This document shows positions 6,639 through 13,406 of a stretch of 19,392 nucleotides of DNA, piece by piece. The translations under genes were made by a program, and so were the position numbers. Within the stretch, counting starts at the first letter, position 1. The number at the start of each line of letters is the position of its first letter. This DNA is from Anaerolineales bacterium (GTDB lineage: Bacteria; Chloroflexota; Anaerolineae; Anaerolineales; UBA6663). The notes beneath the pieces were generated by a model that saw nothing but the letters and a program-made list of their open reading frames with translations, was not told the DNA's origin and searched no databases. The stretch spans positions 1 to 19,392 of the forward strand of contig JAGOBN010000013.1 of assembly GCA_017999235.1 (NCBI GenBank). The letters are read 5' to 3'.

Positions 6639-9107
6639 ATGGACGTTGACATCGAGCTGTATCGCCGGGAAGTGCCTGTCTCCCTCCAGCCGCTGGTGCG
6701 CCTGAGCGCCATTGATATCTCGCCGGAGCGGCCGGCCCGGACGCTGGTCTTTATCCACGGCTTCGGCGGCAACGCCACGCAATGGAAGTATCAGCTCCAG
6801 ACCTTCTCAGACGAATCGCGCGTCATCGCCCTGGATCTGCGCGGCTTTGGCCTCTCGGACAGGCCGGCCGGCGCCCGCTACACCATGGACGAGTTTGTGG
6901 CCGACATCGACCAGGCCATGACCGTGCTGGGCGTGCGCGGGCCGTTTGTCCTGCTGGGCCACTCCTTCGGCGGCGCCATCGTCACCGAATACGCGCGGGC
7001 GCACCCGGAGCGCGTGGCCAAACTGGTGCTGATCGCATCGGCGGGCGAATACCGGCTCAACGCGTTCCTGCGCTGGGCGCTGCGCCTGCCGGCGGCCGTG
7101 CTCAACATCGCCCACGCCCTGTATCTCAAGCAGGCCCTGGCCTCCACGCCAGCCGTCCTCAAGACCATGTTCGCCAACAACCTGGCGCACTGGAACGGCT
7201 GGGCCATGTTCCGCGACCTGCGCGTCCCCACCCTGGTGATCCGCGGCAACCGCGACCGGGTGCTGGCCGCCCGCGACTTCGAGGAAGTGGCACGCGTGAT
7301 CCCCGACGCCGAGGAGGTGAATGTGGGGGTCGGCGCGCACATGGTGATGCTGGAGCGGCGCGAGGCCGTCAACCGCGCCCTCGAACGGTTTGTGGCCGGC
7401 CGCAAGGGCCGGCGCGAGGCCAGCGACTGGGACGCCCGCGAGCGGCTGCGCGCCGAGCGCCCGTGGCTGGACCATTACGACGCCGGCGTGCCGTACACCA
7501 TTGGCGTGCCGGAGATCCCCATCTATCGCCTGCTGCGCTCGGCCGCCCGGCGCTTCCCGCTCAAGACCGCCATCATTTTTGAAGGCGCGCACATGACCTA
7601 CCGGCGCCTGAACCGTGAATCCTCGCGCCTGGCCAACCTGCTGCGCCGGCTGGGCGTGCAGAAGGGCGAGAAGGTGCTGATCCTGCTGCCCAATCTGCCG
7701 CAGACCGTCATCGCCTACTACGGCGTGCTTAAGATGGGGGGCGTGGTGGTCTTCAGCACGCCGCTGTCCGAGCCCGGCGAACTGGCGCGCCAGGTGCGCG
7801 AGGCCGGCGCCAGCGTGCTGATCACGCTCACGCGCCTGGCCGAGACGGCGCGCACAGTGAAAGCCCAGACCGGCCTGCGCCAGATCATCTTCACCAACGT
7901 CAAAGACTATCTCCCGCCGCTGGCCTGGCTGGCCTTCACGCTGACGCGCGAAGTCCGCGAAGGCCACCGCCTGCCCTTCGCCCTGGAGCCGGGCATGTCT
8001 CTGCTGGCCGCCGAGCTGTACAAGCAGGAGCCGCACGCGCCGGAAGTGGAGATCCGCCCGGACGAGCTGGCCCTGATCCAGTTCACGTCCGGCACCACCG
8101 CCCAGCCCAAGGGCGTCATGCTCAGCCACCGCAACCTGATCGCCAACACCCTCCAGACCCGGCATTGGATCCCGGCGCTCAAAGAAGGCCGCGAGACCTT
8201 TCTCTCCGTCCTGCCGTTCTCGCACGTCTACGGCATGACGGCGGCCATGAACGTGCCGGTGGTGCTGGCCGCCACCATGGTAATCCTGCCGACCTTTGCC
8301 ACCGAGCAGGTGCTGCGCGCCATCCGGCGCTACCGGCCCACCTTGTTTCCGGGCGTGCCGACCATGTTCCTGGCCATCAACAATTTCCCGCATGTGCGGC
8401 GCTACGGGATCGACTCGATCAAGGCCTGTCTCTCGGGCGCGGCGCCGCTGCCGGTGGAAGTGCAGGAGGCGTTTGAGAAGCTGACGCGCGGCCGGCTGGT
8501 GGAGGGCTACGGCCTGACCGAGGCCACCACCGTCACGCATTCCAACCCGCTGGGCGGCCGGCGCAAGATCGGCTCCATCGGCCTGCCGCTGCCGTCCACC
8601 GAGGCCAAGATTGTGGATGTGCTGACCGGGCGCGCCCTGCCGGCCGGCCAACTGGGCGAGCTGGCCATCCGCGGCCCGCAGGTGATGCTGGGCTACTGGA
8701 ACGCGGAGGTGGCCGAGACGCCGGCGGTGCGCGACGGCTGGCTGATGACCGGGGACCTGGCGCGCATGGACGCGGACGGGTATGTGGAAGTGGTGGCCCG
8801 CAAGCGCGAGATGATCCTGGCCGGCGAGTACCAGGTTTACCCGCGCGATGTCGAAGAAGTCTTGTACGAAAGCCCCAAGGTCAAGGAAGTGGCCGTGGTG
8901 GGGGTGCAGAAACCGCTCTGGCCCTTCCAGCGCGTCAAGGCCTTTGTGGTCCCGCGCGAAGGCGTGACCCTGAACGAGGCCGAGCTGATCGCGCTCTGCC
9001 AGCGCCGGCTGGACGAGTACGCGGTGCCGTGGCAGATCGAGTTCCGGCGCGAGCTGCCGAAAAACTTTGTGGGGAAAGTAATTCGGCGGCTGCTGGTGGA
9101 AGAATGA
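6639..9107 (+). CDS. Fusion of alpha/beta hydrolase and long-chain acyl-CoA synthetase
   Basis: Two complete enzymes in one 822-aa chain. Residues 1-255 are an alpha/beta hydrolase: oxyanion motif HGFGG (40-44), nucleophile S109 in GHSFGG, a candidate acid in RGNRDRVL, and a candidate catalytic His in VGAHMVML. Residues from about 272 to 822 are a FadD-type adenylating enzyme beginning RPWLDHY. They contain the ATP loop TSGTTAQPKG near 482-492 (Ala where Gly is usual), the GYGLTEAT motif, the TGDLARMDADGY motif, the hinge VARKREMI, YPRDVEE, and catalytic K813 in NFVGKVIRR. Known family chemistry is release of an acyl group by the hydrolase and ATP-dependent CoA activation of a fatty acid by the ligase; joint action on one substrate is inference. 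It is not an OleBC fusion of the usual kind, because OleB uses an Asp nucleophile and this protein has Ser. No Shine-Dalgarno is visible before the ATG. It lies 77 bp after dgkA. Confidence 0.9.
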   Translation: MDVDIELYRREVPVSLQPLVRLSAIDISPERPARTLVFIHGFGGNATQWKYQLQTFSDESRVIALDLRGFGLSDRPAGARYTMDEFVADIDQAMTVLGVRGPFVLLGHSFGGAIVTEYARAHPERVAKLVLIASAGEYRLNAFLRWALRLPAAVLNIAHALYLKQALASTPAVLKTMFANNLAHWNGWAMFRDLRVPTLVIRGNRDRVLAARDFEEVARVIPDAEEVNVGVGAHMVMLERREAVNRALERFVAGRKGRREASDWDARERLRAERPWLDHYDAGVPYTIGVPEIPIYRLLRSAARRFPLKTAIIFEGAHMTYRRLNRESSRLANLLRRLGVQKGEKVLILLPNLPQTVIAYYGVLKMGGVVVFSTPLSEPGELARQVREAGASVLITLTRLAETARTVKAQTGLRQIIFTNVKDYLPPLAWLAFTLTREVREGHRLPFALEPGMSLLAAELYKQEPHAPEVEIRPDELALIQFTSGTTAQPKGVMLSHRNLIANTLQTRHWIPALKEGRETFLSVLPFSHVYGMTAAMNVPVVLAATMVILPTFATEQVLRAIRRYRPTLFPGVPTMFLAINNFPHVRRYGIDSIKACLSGAAPLPVEVQEAFEKLTRGRLVEGYGLTEATTVTHSNPLGGRRKIGSIGLPLPSTEAKIVDVLTGRALPAGQLGELAIRGPQVMLGYWNAEVAETPAVRDGWLMTGDLARMDADGYVEVVARKREMILAGEYQVYPRDVEEVLYESPKVKEVAVVGVQKPLWPFQRVKAFVVPREGVTLNEAELIALCQRRLDEYAVPWQIEFRRELPKNFVGKVIRRLLVEE

Positions 9108-9108
9108 C

Positions 9109-9166
9109 GTGAGAGGTGCGAAGCGGGAGGTGGCCGCTCTCATACTTCGAACATCCGACCTCTCAC
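9109..9166. repeat. Imperfect inverted repeat between the ligase fusion and the ROK kinase
   Basis: GTGAGAGGT (9109-9117) is the exact reverse complement of ACCTCTCAC (9158-9166). Inside it CGAAG (9119-9123) pairs with CTTCG (9145-9149), giving a bulged stem that starts 1 nt after the fusion gene's stop. It lacks a T-run on the plus strand, so it is not a typical terminator. It could slow or process the transcript, or be a dispersed small repeat. Confidence 0.45.
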
Positions 9167-9190
9167 CTCGCTGATGTGGAGACAAACCCG

Positions 9191-10171
9191 ATGGCTAAAA
9201 AACTCTTCGTGGGCGTTGACCTGGGCGGGACAAGCATCCGCGCCGGGGTGGTGGATGCCAAGGGCAACGTGCTGGGGCTGGAGAAGCGCAAGACGCAGCC
9301 GGAGCTGGGCTTGGACGGGGTCTGCGAACGGCTGGCCGGCGCCGTCGAACGCGCCGCCAAACAAGCCGGCCTGAAGCGCAAAGACCTGGCCGGCCTGGGC
9401 GTGGGTGTCCCCGGCCCGGTGGATCAGGCGACCGGCACGGTGCGGGTGGCCGTCAACCTGGGCAAAGACTGGAAAAACGCGCCGCTGGCGGATATCCTCC
9501 AGCGCCGCCTGGGCGTGCCGGCGTTCATCGACAACGACGTGCGCGTGGGCGCGCTGGGCGAGCACCGCCACGGCGCCGGCCAGGGCCTCCAGGATATGAT
9601 CGCCATCTTTGTGGGGACCGGCATCGGCGGCGGGATTATCCTGGATGGGAAATTGCGCCCCGGCTTCCGCGGCGGCGCCGGCGAGGTCGGCCACACCATT
9701 GTCAACGGCAACGACGGCGTGCTGGACGCGCACGGCCAGCCCGGCGCCGTGGAGCCCATCGCCAGCCGCACCGGCATGCAGCGCCAGGTATTGGAGCGCG
9801 TGGCGCGCGGCCAGGCCAGCGTGGTCCCAGAGCTGATCGAGAGCGTGGGCGGCGGCCGGCTGACCAGCCGCGTCATTTATGAAGCGCTGCGGCAAAAAGA
9901 CCCGGTGATGCTGGAAGTGCTGGCGCTGGCCGAGCACACGCTGGGCGTGCTGGCCGGCAACCTGGTCAACATCCTGGACCCGGAGTTGATCGTCTTCGGC
10001 GGCGGCGTCACCGAGCGGTTGGGCGAGCGCTTTGTGGGACCGATCCGCAAAACGGCCCAGGCGCATTACATCAACAAAACCGACCTGCAGAAAGTCAAGA
10101 TCGTGCCGGCGGCCCTCAAGGACTTGAGCGGCGTGGTCGGCGCGGCGGTGCTGGCCCGGGAGAAGCTGTAG
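9191..10171 (+). CDS. ROK-family sugar kinase (glucokinase-like) lacking the zinc cysteines
   Basis: ATP-dependent sugar kinase of the ROK family, 326 aa, probably phosphorylating glucose or a related hexose. Visible motifs: ATP-binding DLGGTSIRAG (10-19), GVGVPGPVD, catalytic D116 in DNDVRVGALGE, GTGIGGGI (142-149), E165 and H168 in GEVGH, and the C-terminal VFGGGV phosphate loop. The usual CxCGxxGCxE zinc motif is replaced at 179-188 by DAHGQPGAVE, so all three cysteines are gone while H168 and the closing glutamate remain. The start is ATG 9191, with GGAG 9 nt upstream; an in-frame GTG at 9116 would add 25 residues that overlap the inverted repeat and do not resemble the family. It lies 2 bp before the next gene, so the two are co-transcribed. 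Substrate specificity is not certain. Confidence 0.88.
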   Translation: MAKKLFVGVDLGGTSIRAGVVDAKGNVLGLEKRKTQPELGLDGVCERLAGAVERAAKQAGLKRKDLAGLGVGVPGPVDQATGTVRVAVNLGKDWKNAPLADILQRRLGVPAFIDNDVRVGALGEHRHGAGQGLQDMIAIFVGTGIGGGIILDGKLRPGFRGGAGEVGHTIVNGNDGVLDAHGQPGAVEPIASRTGMQRQVLERVARGQASVVPELIESVGGGRLTSRVIYEALRQKDPVMLEVLALAEHTLGVLAGNLVNILDPELIVFGGGVTERLGERFVGPIRKTAQAHYINKTDLQKVKIVPAALKDLSGVVGAAVLAREKL

Positions 10172-10173
10172 CC

Positions 10174-10665
10174 ATGGACCTCTTACGCGCGTTCACGGAC
10201 GCCGATTTGCGCGCGCTGGCGGACCTGCTGCGCGCCCGCAAGATCGCCACGCTGGGGACCCTGCACGCCGGCGCCCCCAATGTCGGATTGGTGCTCTTCG
10301 CGCCGGCGCCGGATTTTTCGGCTTGTTATCTGCATCTGAGCCGGCTGGCCCTGCACACCCAAGACCTGCACGCCCACCCGGCCGCCGGCTTGCTGATCGC
10401 CGAACGCGATTCGGACACGCGCAACCCGCAGACCCTGGCGCGCGTGGCGTTACAGGGCCAGACCGAGGTCCTCACCTCCACGGCCCCGGACTATGCCGCG
10501 GCCCAAGCCGTGTACCTAGAGCGCTTCCCGGCCGCGCGGTTCAACTTCACCCTGCCGGATTTCAGCCTGTTCCGCTTCACGCCGGCCGCCGGCCGGTTTG
10601 TGGCCGGCTTCGGCCAGGCCTTCGCCGTCACCGCCGAGGACCTGCGGCGGGCGGCCGCCGCCTGA
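10174..10665 (+). CDS. Pyridoxamine 5'-phosphate oxidase-like FMN-binding split-barrel protein
   Basis: Small flavin- or deazaflavin-binding split-barrel protein, 163 aa. The N-terminal pattern (LLRARKIATLGTLHAGAPNV) is the first strand pair of the PNPOx-like fold; the middle has the typical LSRLALHTQDLHAHPAAGLLI stretch, and the C-terminus (LPDFSLFRFTPAAGRFV, then GFGQAF) is like HugZ and general-stress PNPOx proteins. True PdxH enzymes are longer and have a distinct C-terminal domain, so vitamin B6 synthesis is unlikely. The family includes heme-degrading and F420- or FMN-dependent reductases, and the substrate here is unknown. The ATG lies 2 nt after the ROK kinase stop, which suggests translational coupling. 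Confidence 0.82.
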   Translation: MDLLRAFTDADLRALADLLRARKIATLGTLHAGAPNVGLVLFAPAPDFSACYLHLSRLALHTQDLHAHPAAGLLIAERDSDTRNPQTLARVALQGQTEVLTSTAPDYAAAQAVYLERFPAARFNFTLPDFSLFRFTPAAGRFVAGFGQAFAVTAEDLRRAAAA

Positions 10666-10717
10666 AGCCCTCCCCCGTTACATGACTCATTGGGTCGCGA
10701 TTGGTGACTATTGTCAA

Positions 10718-10746
10718 TTGCTGGCGCCCGCCCCCTCGCGTAAAAC
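10718..10746 (+). promoter_or_regulatory. Candidate promoter before the small secreted protein
   Basis: TTGCTG (10718-10723) and TAAAAC (10741-10746) are spaced 17 nt, giving a start site near 10753, about 25 nt before the earliest possible start codon. A short inverted repeat, TGAC-TATT-GTCA (10705-10716), sits directly beside the -35 box and could be an operator. The -10 box lacks the final T, so this is a moderate match. Confidence 0.35.
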
Positions 10747-10776
10747 TCAGCCATCCTGTGAGAAATCTGACCGGCG

Positions 10777-11253
10777 TTGGTGGCCTGCTCGTCGCTTCAT
10801 CTTAACCGTCTCGCTGTTCGCCTCATCCCCTCCATAAGGCGCGCGGCGCGTTTTCGATTCCGGGCGCTGACGCGCCGGCTGGGGCCGCTGGTGCTGCTGC
10901 TGGCCGCCGGCCTGGTCTCCTTCACCCCCAGCGGCAGCGCCATCTGCTGGCCGCTGCTGGATGGCCGCCACCTCCACATCGGCTGGAGCATGCACGCCGG
11001 CCACCCCACCGATACCCTGACGGTCTATATCCACGCGGCGCGCGCGCCGCTGGACACCGCCGCGCTGACGGTATTCTCCGCCGAGCATACGCCCGGCGCG
11101 GTGACCGCCCCCAACCAGCTCGCGCCTTTGTACACCTGGCGCTGCCCGGCGGAGCGGCCGGCCGCCGGGTTGTGGCACCGGCTGGGCGATCACGCCTGTC
11201 TGGCCCGCACTTATGCTGAGCCGCCGGAGCCGCCCCCTCCCCGCGCCGGCTGA
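10777..11253 (+). CDS. Hypothetical secreted or membrane-anchored protein
   Basis: Not recognised. Codon choice is strongly biased to G/C in the third position, like neighbouring real genes. The protein has a basic N-terminal stretch (several Arg) followed by a hydrophobic segment GPLVLLLAAGLVSF, then an extracytoplasmic domain of about 105 residues. That domain contains three Cys, several His and Trp, and a proline-rich tail. The start is uncertain: a TTG at 10777, a GTG at 10780, or a later GTG inside the hydrophobic region; none has a clear ribosome binding site. It lies upstream of the PCuAC and SCO genes on the same strand, so a role in the copper island is possible but unsupported by any motif. 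It may also be shorter than drawn. Confidence 0.55.
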   Translation: MVACSSLHLNRLAVRLIPSIRRAARFRFRALTRRLGPLVLLLAAGLVSFTPSGSAICWPLLDGRHLHIGWSMHAGHPTDTLTVYIHAARAPLDTAALTVFSAEHTPGAVTAPNQLAPLYTWRCPAERPAAGLWHRLGDHACLARTYAEPPEPPPPRAG

Positions 11254-11372
11254 ACGACCGCCATCCGTCATGCGCACCCTCGTTCCAGATTAACCCAGCC
11301 TGTGAGCGCGCGGCCGGCCGGCGATGTGAGATCGCGCCCGCCCCCGCTTACTGATCCCGGAGATTTCCAACC

Positions 11373-11912
11373 ATGCGTCGCTTTGCATTTGTTTTAACTG
11401 TTTTCGCCCTGGCCGTCGCCGCGTGCGCGCCGGCCGCCACCCCCGCGCCGACCGCCGCGCCGGCCGGCTTGCAAGTGGTGGAGGCCTGGGCCCGCGCCGC
11501 CATGATGGCGCCGGCGGCGGGGGCCATGGCCACTGCTACCCCGGCCGCCATGATGGAGGCCACGCCCGCCGCTGAAGGCATGGGCATGGGCATGGACGGC
11601 GTCAACAGCGCCATCTACATGACCATCCAGAACCCGTCCGCCACCGCTGACCGCCTGATCAAGGCGCAGAGCGACGCCGCCCAGGTGGTCGAACTGCACA
11701 CGATGGCCGAGGATAACGGCGTGATGCGGATGCGCCCGGTGGAGGCCGTGGACGTGCCGGCCCAGGGCGAGGCCGTGCTGAAGCCCGGCGGCTTTCACGT
11801 GATGCTCTTGGGGATCACGCGCGACCTCAAGGTCGGCGACAAGGTCTTGGTCACGCTGACTTTTGAGAAGAGCGCCCCGCTGACGGTGGAAGCCGTCGTG
11901 CGCGAGAATTAA
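11373..11912 (+). CDS. PCuAC-family copper chaperone lipoprotein with Met-rich insertion
   Basis: Extracytoplasmic copper(I) chaperone, 179 aa. An N-terminal lipoprotein signal ends in AVAAC (C18), so the mature protein is likely membrane-tethered by lipid. The PCuAC copper motif H-X10-M-X21-H-X-M is exact: H109, M120, H142 and M144, in the segments VELHTM, VMRMRPV and GGFHVMLLG. The family's WARA segment (39-42) and the YMTIQN strand (82-87) are separated here by an extra low-complexity stretch (about 43-75) of Ala, Thr, Pro and Met that ends MGMGMDG. It contains eight methionines and could bind additional copper. GGAG lies 9 nt before the ATG. In characterised systems PCuAC works with Sco proteins to load the CuA site of cytochrome oxidase; the sco gene follows here, but no oxidase gene is in view. 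Confidence 0.92.
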   Translation: MRRFAFVLTVFALAVAACAPAATPAPTAAPAGLQVVEAWARAAMMAPAAGAMATATPAAMMEATPAAEGMGMGMDGVNSAIYMTIQNPSATADRLIKAQSDAAQVVELHTMAEDNGVMRMRPVEAVDVPAQGEAVLKPGGFHVMLLGITRDLKVGDKVLVTLTFEKSAPLTVEAVVREN

Positions 11913-11952
11913 CCGCTTCCCAGCGGCTGAGGCGGTCCGCGCGGGCCGCCTC
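11913..11952 (+). repeat. Two hairpins between the copper chaperone and SCO genes
   Basis: A small stem, CCGC/GCGG (11913-11916 with 11923-11926), is followed by a stronger one. GAGGCGG (11929-11935) pairs with CCGCCTC (11946-11952), and the interior can extend by a G-U pair and three more pairs around CCGCGCGG. No T-run follows, so it is not a clear terminator. The hairpins may stabilise or attenuate the mRNA between the two genes. Confidence 0.45.
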
Positions 11953-11973
11953 GGCCCTCCCCAAGGAGTTGAG

Positions 11974-12579
11974 ATGAAACGCTTCGCCTTACTGGCTGGC
12001 GGTCTGGTGGCGGGCCTGGCCCTGACCGCCCTGGCTTTCCTTTGGTACCGCTCGACGCAGCCGCCTGAGCTGCATGGGATGCTCCTGGAACAGACCAATC
12101 CCGCGCGGGATTTCACTTTGACAACCGTCGGCGGCCGGCGCGTCAGTCTGAGCGAGTTCCGTGGAAAAGTGGTGCTGGTGTACTTTGGCTATACCTTTTG
12201 CCCAGACGCCTGCCCGGCTACGTTGTACGCCGTCAAAAAGGCTTTCCAGGCTCTGGGGGACCAAGCGGACCGCGTGCAGATGATCATGATCTCGGTTGAC
12301 CCCGGCCGCGACACGCCTGATGAAGTGAACGCCTATGCCCAGCGGTTTGACAAGCGCTTTCTGGGGGTGACCGGCCCGGAGGCCGAGGTCCTGGAGATCG
12401 CCGCCCTTTTTGGGGTGATCTTTGAAAAACACGCCGGCAGCGCGGCCACCGGGTATCTCATTGACCACACGGCCTCGCTGATGACGGTGGATGCGCAGGG
12501 GCATCTCCGGCTCATCTTCCCCTACGGCGTGAAGGGCGAGGATATCGCCAGCGACGTGCGCTACTTGCTAGCGCGTTGA
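11974..12579 (+). CDS. SCO1/SenC-family copper chaperone / thiol oxidoreductase
   Basis: Membrane-anchored thioredoxin-fold protein, 201 aa, that carries copper or reduces cysteines during assembly of copper sites. An N-terminal membrane segment covers about residues 7-24. The Sco copper ligands are all present: C76 and C80 in TFCPDACP and H165 in YLIDHTAS, with the family's VYFGYTFCPD strand before them and MIMISVDPGRDTP after. AAGGAG lies 6 nt before the ATG, a good ribosome binding site. It follows the PCuAC gene by 61 bp on the same strand, the pairing expected for cytochrome oxidase CuA assembly. The nearest visible copper proteins, however, are a cupredoxin-like protein and a multicopper oxidase encoded convergently. 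Confidence 0.94.
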   Translation: MKRFALLAGGLVAGLALTALAFLWYRSTQPPELHGMLLEQTNPARDFTLTTVGGRRVSLSEFRGKVVLVYFGYTFCPDACPATLYAVKKAFQALGDQADRVQMIMISVDPGRDTPDEVNAYAQRFDKRFLGVTGPEAEVLEIAALFGVIFEKHAGSAATGYLIDHTASLMTVDAQGHLRLIFPYGVKGEDIASDVRYLLAR

Positions 12580-12625
12580 GACCGGCGGACGACCCTCGTC
12601 ATCCGCGGCCGGCCCAGCCCGGCGA

Positions 12626-12655
12626 GCGCCGTTGAAAACCGGTTACTGACGGCGC
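12626..12655. terminator. Hairpin between convergent SCO and cupredoxin genes (weak terminator)
   Basis: GCGCCGT (12626-12632) pairs with ACGGCGC (12649-12655) around a 16-nt loop that includes the palindrome AACCGGTT (12637-12644). It overlaps the cupredoxin stop codon. Neither side has a proper U-tract, so a terminator role for the two converging genes is only a position-based guess. Confidence 0.3.
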
Positions 12656-13140
12656 AACTTGCGGAGGCCCACGGCCAACCCGGCGCCTAACGGCAGCCCG
12701 AGAGCCAGCGTGGGGACAAGCATCAGCCACGGGCTGGTGGGGGAACGCACATCCAGCGCCACTGAGCCGCTCGAATGCACGGAACAGTTATAGTCGAACT
12801 TGTTAACGGTCTTTAGAACCACGGAAGCCGTTGTCCCGGCTGGGAGCCAAAAGGGCCCAATCTGGTGGTTCGCGCTGTCCTTATTGTGAAACACCAGTTG
12901 ATCGCCGACGACATAGACCGAGTCATTCGGGATCACGGTCACCTCCCCGCCGCCAGCCAGCAGCGCCGCCGTGCCGGCCGGGATGACGTACTCGATTTTT
13001 TTCGGCCCACGCGCTGTATCGCCAAACACGATCGGCCAGGCCAGCAGGCTAAGGGCGCCCATGCTGAGCGGGCCGAGCACAAAAATAGCCAAGGCGGGCC
13101 AGAGAGCGCGGGGGTTGGGAGAAGTGGCTAAAGAGACCAT
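12643..13140 (-). CDS. Cupredoxin-like protein anchored by two membrane segments
   Basis: Extracytoplasmic copper-protein-like domain of 165 aa held between two membrane helices (about 13-37 and 137-159) with a basic C-terminus KLRRQ inside. The middle domain has cupredoxin hallmarks: strands ending VVGDQLVFHNKD, H92 in SANHQIG, and C119 and H122 in YNCSVHSSG. These are three of the four type-1 copper ligands. The axial Met expected about five residues after the second His is replaced by a Ser/Gly/Val stretch, so the copper site, if present, would be three-coordinate or have a different axial ligand. A redox or copper-transfer role at the membrane surface is inferred. A TAAAAT box lies 6 nt before the ATG. 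The multicopper oxidase gene is upstream on the same strand but separated by a strong hairpin. Confidence 0.75.
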   Translation of the reverse strand: MVSLATSPNPRALWPALAIFVLGPLSMGALSLLAWPIVFGDTARGPKKIEYVIPAGTAALLAGGGEVTVIPNDSVYVVGDQLVFHNKDSANHQIGPFWLPAGTTASVVLKTVNKFDYNCSVHSSGSVALDVRSPTSPWLMLVPTLALGLPLGAGLAVGLRKLRRQ

Positions 13141-13146
13141 TTTGTT

Positions 13147-13152
13147 ATTTTA
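13147..13152 (-). promoter_or_regulatory. -10-like box immediately before the cupredoxin start
   Basis: On the minus strand TGGGTAAAAT is followed by 6 nt and then the ATG at 13140, matching the leaderless layout of other promoters in this window. No convincing -35 box is found at 16-18 nt, and no Shine-Dalgarno is present, so this rests on the -10 box and its spacing. Confidence 0.35.
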
Positions 13153-13363
13153 CCCAAAGTTCGCCGCCCGGCCGCCTTATCTGCAATAAAGCAGAATTCT
13201 CGCGAGCCGGCTGGTCAAGTCCGATCCGCCTTCCAAGCCCGATCATCAGGCTTGGCCAAACCCGCGTCCACTCCGAAACTAAAGCGAACGCGAAACCAAC
13301 CTCGCTGACCCGCGCCTTGGCTTGGCCGCCCATGGTGGTTAGGCAAGCCCCCGGCGGCTAAAC

Positions 13364-13406
13364 ACGACGCCCGTCTGTCTCCCGGAGGAGCGCAGACGGG
13401 CGTCGT
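13364..13406 (-). terminator. Strong hairpin terminator after the multicopper oxidase gene
   Basis: ACGACGCCCGTCTG (13364-13377) and CAGACGGGCGTCGT (13393-13406) form a perfect 14-bp stem, and the loop can add CTCC/GGAG. It lies about 90 nt past the oxidase stop. On the minus strand it is followed by GTGTTTAG, a short U-rich tail. A second stem, AGCCCGGC/GCCGGGCT (13439-13446 with 13469-13476), sits nearer the stop. Together they probably end or stabilise the oxidase mRNA and keep the cupredoxin gene transcriptionally separate. Confidence 0.65.

Noticed and set aside
6639..9107. OleBC-type olefin biosynthesis fusion
   Set aside because: OleB uses an Asp nucleophile; this hydrolase has GHSFGG with Ser, and no OleA or OleD gene is nearby. 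The ligase half looks like FadD.
6807..9185. 792-codon open frame on the minus strand
   Set aside because: Antisense to the hydrolase-ligase fusion, whose catalytic motifs are intact. The shadow protein is rich in His, Gln and Gly with no recognisable family.
9116..9190. Longer ROK kinase start at GTG 9116
   Set aside because: The extra 25 residues translate the inverted repeat, and the family begins at the MAKKLFVGVDLGG position, which has its own ribosome binding site.
10174..10665. Pyridoxamine 5'-phosphate oxidase (PdxH)
   Set aside because: Too short, and it lacks the PdxH C-terminal domain; only the split-barrel fold is supported.
13145..13333. 62-codon open frame upstream of the cupredoxin
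   Set aside because: No ribosome binding site, weak codon bias, and it covers the cupredoxin start region and a hairpin. No homology is recognised.
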